From NCBI GenBank assembly GCA_946553025.1, contig CAMNRM010000009.1, positions 28,907 through 92,906 of the forward strand: a stretch of 64,000 bases of DNA. Reading direction: 5' to 3'. The notes below the pieces were generated by a model. It did not search any database, was not told the origin of the DNA, and saw only the letters and a program-made list of their open reading frames with translations. Each line of letters begins with the position of its first letter. The stretch's first letter is position 1. Below are positions 62,246 to 64,000 of the stretch, piece by piece. Made by a program: the position numbers and the translations under genes. The DNA is from an uncultured Clostridium sp. (GTDB lineage Bacteria > Bacillota > Clostridia > Lachnospirales > Lachnospiraceae).

Positions 62246-63865
62246 TTGGCAGATAAAAAAATCAATGTTGCTGCATATTGTCGTGTTTCTACCGATAAAG
62301 ACGATCAGACAAATTCTTTGCTTAGTCAGAGAAAATATTTTGCAGAATATATCAATCATCATGAGCATTGGAACTTAAAAAAAGTGTATTATGATGAGGG
62401 GATCAGCGGCACACAAACCAGTAAACGTGCGGGTTTTAATGCAATGATTGAAGACGCTATGCAGGGGGAAATTGATCTGATTTTGACGAAGGAAGTCTGT
62501 CGTTTTGCCAGAAATACAGTAGATACGCTTTCTTTTACCAGAAAGCTAAAAGAAAACGGAGTAGGGGTTATTTTTACGATTGATAACATTGATACCCGGG
62601 ACTCGGATGGTGAATTGCGTCTTACGATTATGGCAAGTATTGCCCAGGAAGAAAGCCGAAAAACTTCCGAGCGGGTGAAATGGGGACAGAAGCGCAGGAT
62701 GGAACAGGGCGTAGTTTTTGGGCGGGATTTGCTGGGCTATCAGGTAAAGAATGGGGAACTGTTCATCAATGAAGAAGAAGCAGAGATTGTCCGTGCAATT
62801 TTTCATAAATATACGAATGAGGGAAAGGGAAGTTTTGTAATTGCGAGAGAACTTGCCGAGGCAGGGATGCGTCCGAAGAGAGTTCGTTCGTGGTCAAATG
62901 TAGTTATTCTTCGGGTGCTTCAGTCGGAAAAGTATGTAGGGGATTTATGCCAGAAAAAAACCATTACCCCCAATTACCTGACACATAAGAAGAAGTATAA
63001 TCGGGGTGATGAAGAGATGGTTTATCTTAAGAATCATCATGAACCAATTATCGAACGGGAGCTGTGGGACAGAACCCAGAAGGAATTAAAGCGCCGCAGT
63101 CTATCCCAGGGGAAAAAGATAAGGTACAGCAATCGTTACTGGTGCAGTGGAAAAATATATTGTGGGGAGTGTGGGCACAGTTATATAAGCCGGAGCAAAA
63201 CATTAAAAAACGGCGAGAAATATCTGGGATGGCGCTGTCATGCGGCTGCTGCTTACGGGCTTCCAAAACAGGATGCACTTGGAGCGTGGAGGGGATGCCA
63301 AAGCTTACAGGTTAATCATGTAACCCTGCTTTACTGTATGAAATTCTGCATCAGCCATGTTCAAACGAACAAAGAAGCATTGAAGAATGAAATCCTTCAG
63401 GAAATACAGGGATTATATAGTGTGACGGGCAGGATGAGGGATACGGAAAAAATTGAACGGGAGATAGAAAAGATTAATAATAAGAAGAAAAGAGCCATTG
63501 ATTTGGTTTTGGAGGGAGTAATCAGCAGGGAAGAACTGAAAGAGCAAAATTCCTGGTATGAAGAGGAATTATCATCGCTGGAACAGCAGTTACAAGAAGC
63601 GCAAAATGAAGCGAAAATCCGGGCGAAACAGATTAACCATATGGAGCAGTACGTGACAGCTTTAGATGAGATTATGGATTTTCAGGTGACAAATGAAGCT
63701 TTATATGGTGAAGTATTGGAAAAAATGGTTATTTATCGTGACCATAAGCTGGATATTTGGCTGAAATGTCTGCCGGTGGGTTTCCGGTTGAGTATTCAAA
63801 CTTCTGGAAAAGGAAAGAGATTTAAAGTAGAAATTTTGGAAGTGGAAATGATTGAAAAGAAATAA
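62246..63865 (+). CDS. large serine recombinase (integrase)
   Basis: 539 residues from a TTG at 62246 (GAAAGGA 9 nt upstream); the ATG at 62237 lies on the ribosome site. Catalytic domain: nucleophile serine in AAYCRVSTDKDDQ (about residue 15), DEGISGTQTSKRAGFNAMIE and LILTKEVCRFARN. The Recombinase domain follows (FGRDLLGYQ, NEGKGSFVIARELAEAGMRP), then a zinc-ribbon domain (YCGECG ... WRCH) and a coiled coil. It should catalyse attP x attB integration of the element and, with a directionality factor, excision. An att site is expected close to this gene. Confidence 0.93.
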   Translation: MADKKINVAAYCRVSTDKDDQTNSLLSQRKYFAEYINHHEHWNLKKVYYDEGISGTQTSKRAGFNAMIEDAMQGEIDLILTKEVCRFARNTVDTLSFTRKLKENGVGVIFTIDNIDTRDSDGELRLTIMASIAQEESRKTSERVKWGQKRRMEQGVVFGRDLLGYQVKNGELFINEEEAEIVRAIFHKYTNEGKGSFVIARELAEAGMRPKRVRSWSNVVILRVLQSEKYVGDLCQKKTITPNYLTHKKKYNRGDEEMVYLKNHHEPIIERELWDRTQKELKRRSLSQGKKIRYSNRYWCSGKIYCGECGHSYISRSKTLKNGEKYLGWRCHAAAAYGLPKQDALGAWRGCQSLQVNHVTLLYCMKFCISHVQTNKEALKNEILQEIQGLYSVTGRMRDTEKIEREIEKINNKKKRAIDLVLEGVISREELKEQNSWYEEELSSLEQQLQEAQNEAKIRAKQINHMEQYVTALDEIMDFQVTNEALYGEVLEKMVIYRDHKLDIWLKCLPVGFRLSIQTSGKGKRFKVEILEVEMIEKK

Positions 63866-63922
63866 AGAGGATGTATGGAAGTGGATATTCCAAAATTTTG
63901 TTAGATTTGACAGAAATTGTGC

Positions 63923-63951
63923 TTGACAAAAAAGATATTTAAAATTATAAT
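63923..63951 (+). promoter_or_regulatory. outward-facing promoter after the recombinase
   Basis: TTGACA (63923-63928) and TATAAT (63946-63951), 17-nt spacer, exact consensus. It points out of the recombinase gene toward the right edge. It would drive whatever lies next to the element end. Confidence 0.75.
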
Positions 63952-64000
63952 CCCGTTTTCGACACTTGCAAAATAAAAAGAGGCAGAAAACCCTGTATTT

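Overview
The window reads as a spore-forming, low-GC Gram-positive gut anaerobe, most likely a Lachnospiraceae member. The reasons are the SpoIID/SpoIIQ pair, a CotJC-type coat protein remnant, a T-box in front of ileS, AGGAGG ribosome sites throughout, and several Rpn-type and AAA/PD-(D/E)XK genes common in that family. No rRNA, tRNA or CRISPR array was recognised.

Region 1 (1-18,650) is ordinary chromosome of moderate GC. A partial gene and an AraC-type regulator precede a carbohydrate ABC importer (lipoprotein binding protein plus two permeases, no ATPase) and two tandem Gfo/Idh/MocA oxidoreductases, a likely uptake-and-oxidation operon. Next come a T-box controlled ileS, glycogen phosphorylase, spoIID with a spoIIQ-like gene, a degenerate GGDEF-EAL protein, a small alarmone synthetase, and a broken cotJC fused to the start of an unrelated gene.

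Region 2 (about 18,700-43,900) is very AT-rich accessory DNA: an AAA-ATPase/PD-(D/E)XK gene, a PAPS-reductase-like protein, a D12-class adenine methyltransferase, a large unknown zinc-finger protein, a roughly 105-nt-period repeat array, and a run of small unknown genes separated by near-identical stem-loops. Small envelope proteins, a DUF262 protein, a relaxase and a minus-strand block with two paralogous unknowns follow. The last part is a three-gene module (small protein, P-loop protein, TOPRIM-like protein) cut by an IS4-family element. This looks like a mobilizable or plasmid-like element.

Region 3 (43,900-52,400) has intermediate GC and is plasmid/phage-like: DUF932, HicAB, a decayed Phd/YoeB pair, RadC, a YqaJ exonuclease with a possible Rad52-like annealing protein, a DNA methyltransferase and DUF5688.

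Region 4 (52,500-58,000) holds an Rpn/PD-(D/E)XK transposase-like gene interrupted by a complete group II intron whose removal restores the reading frame, a decayed partial copy of that gene, and a second AAA-ATPase/PD-(D/E)XK gene. Region 5 (58,000-64,000) resembles the end of another integrated element: an XRE regulator, a P4-type SF3 helicase, a small gene and a large serine recombinase.

The least explained stretch is 22.8-29 kb (repeat array, stem-loop-separated cassettes, unknown proteins). The disrupted ATPase/TOPRIM-like module at 39.7-41.1 kb is the best candidate for a defence-type system, but both functions are inferred.
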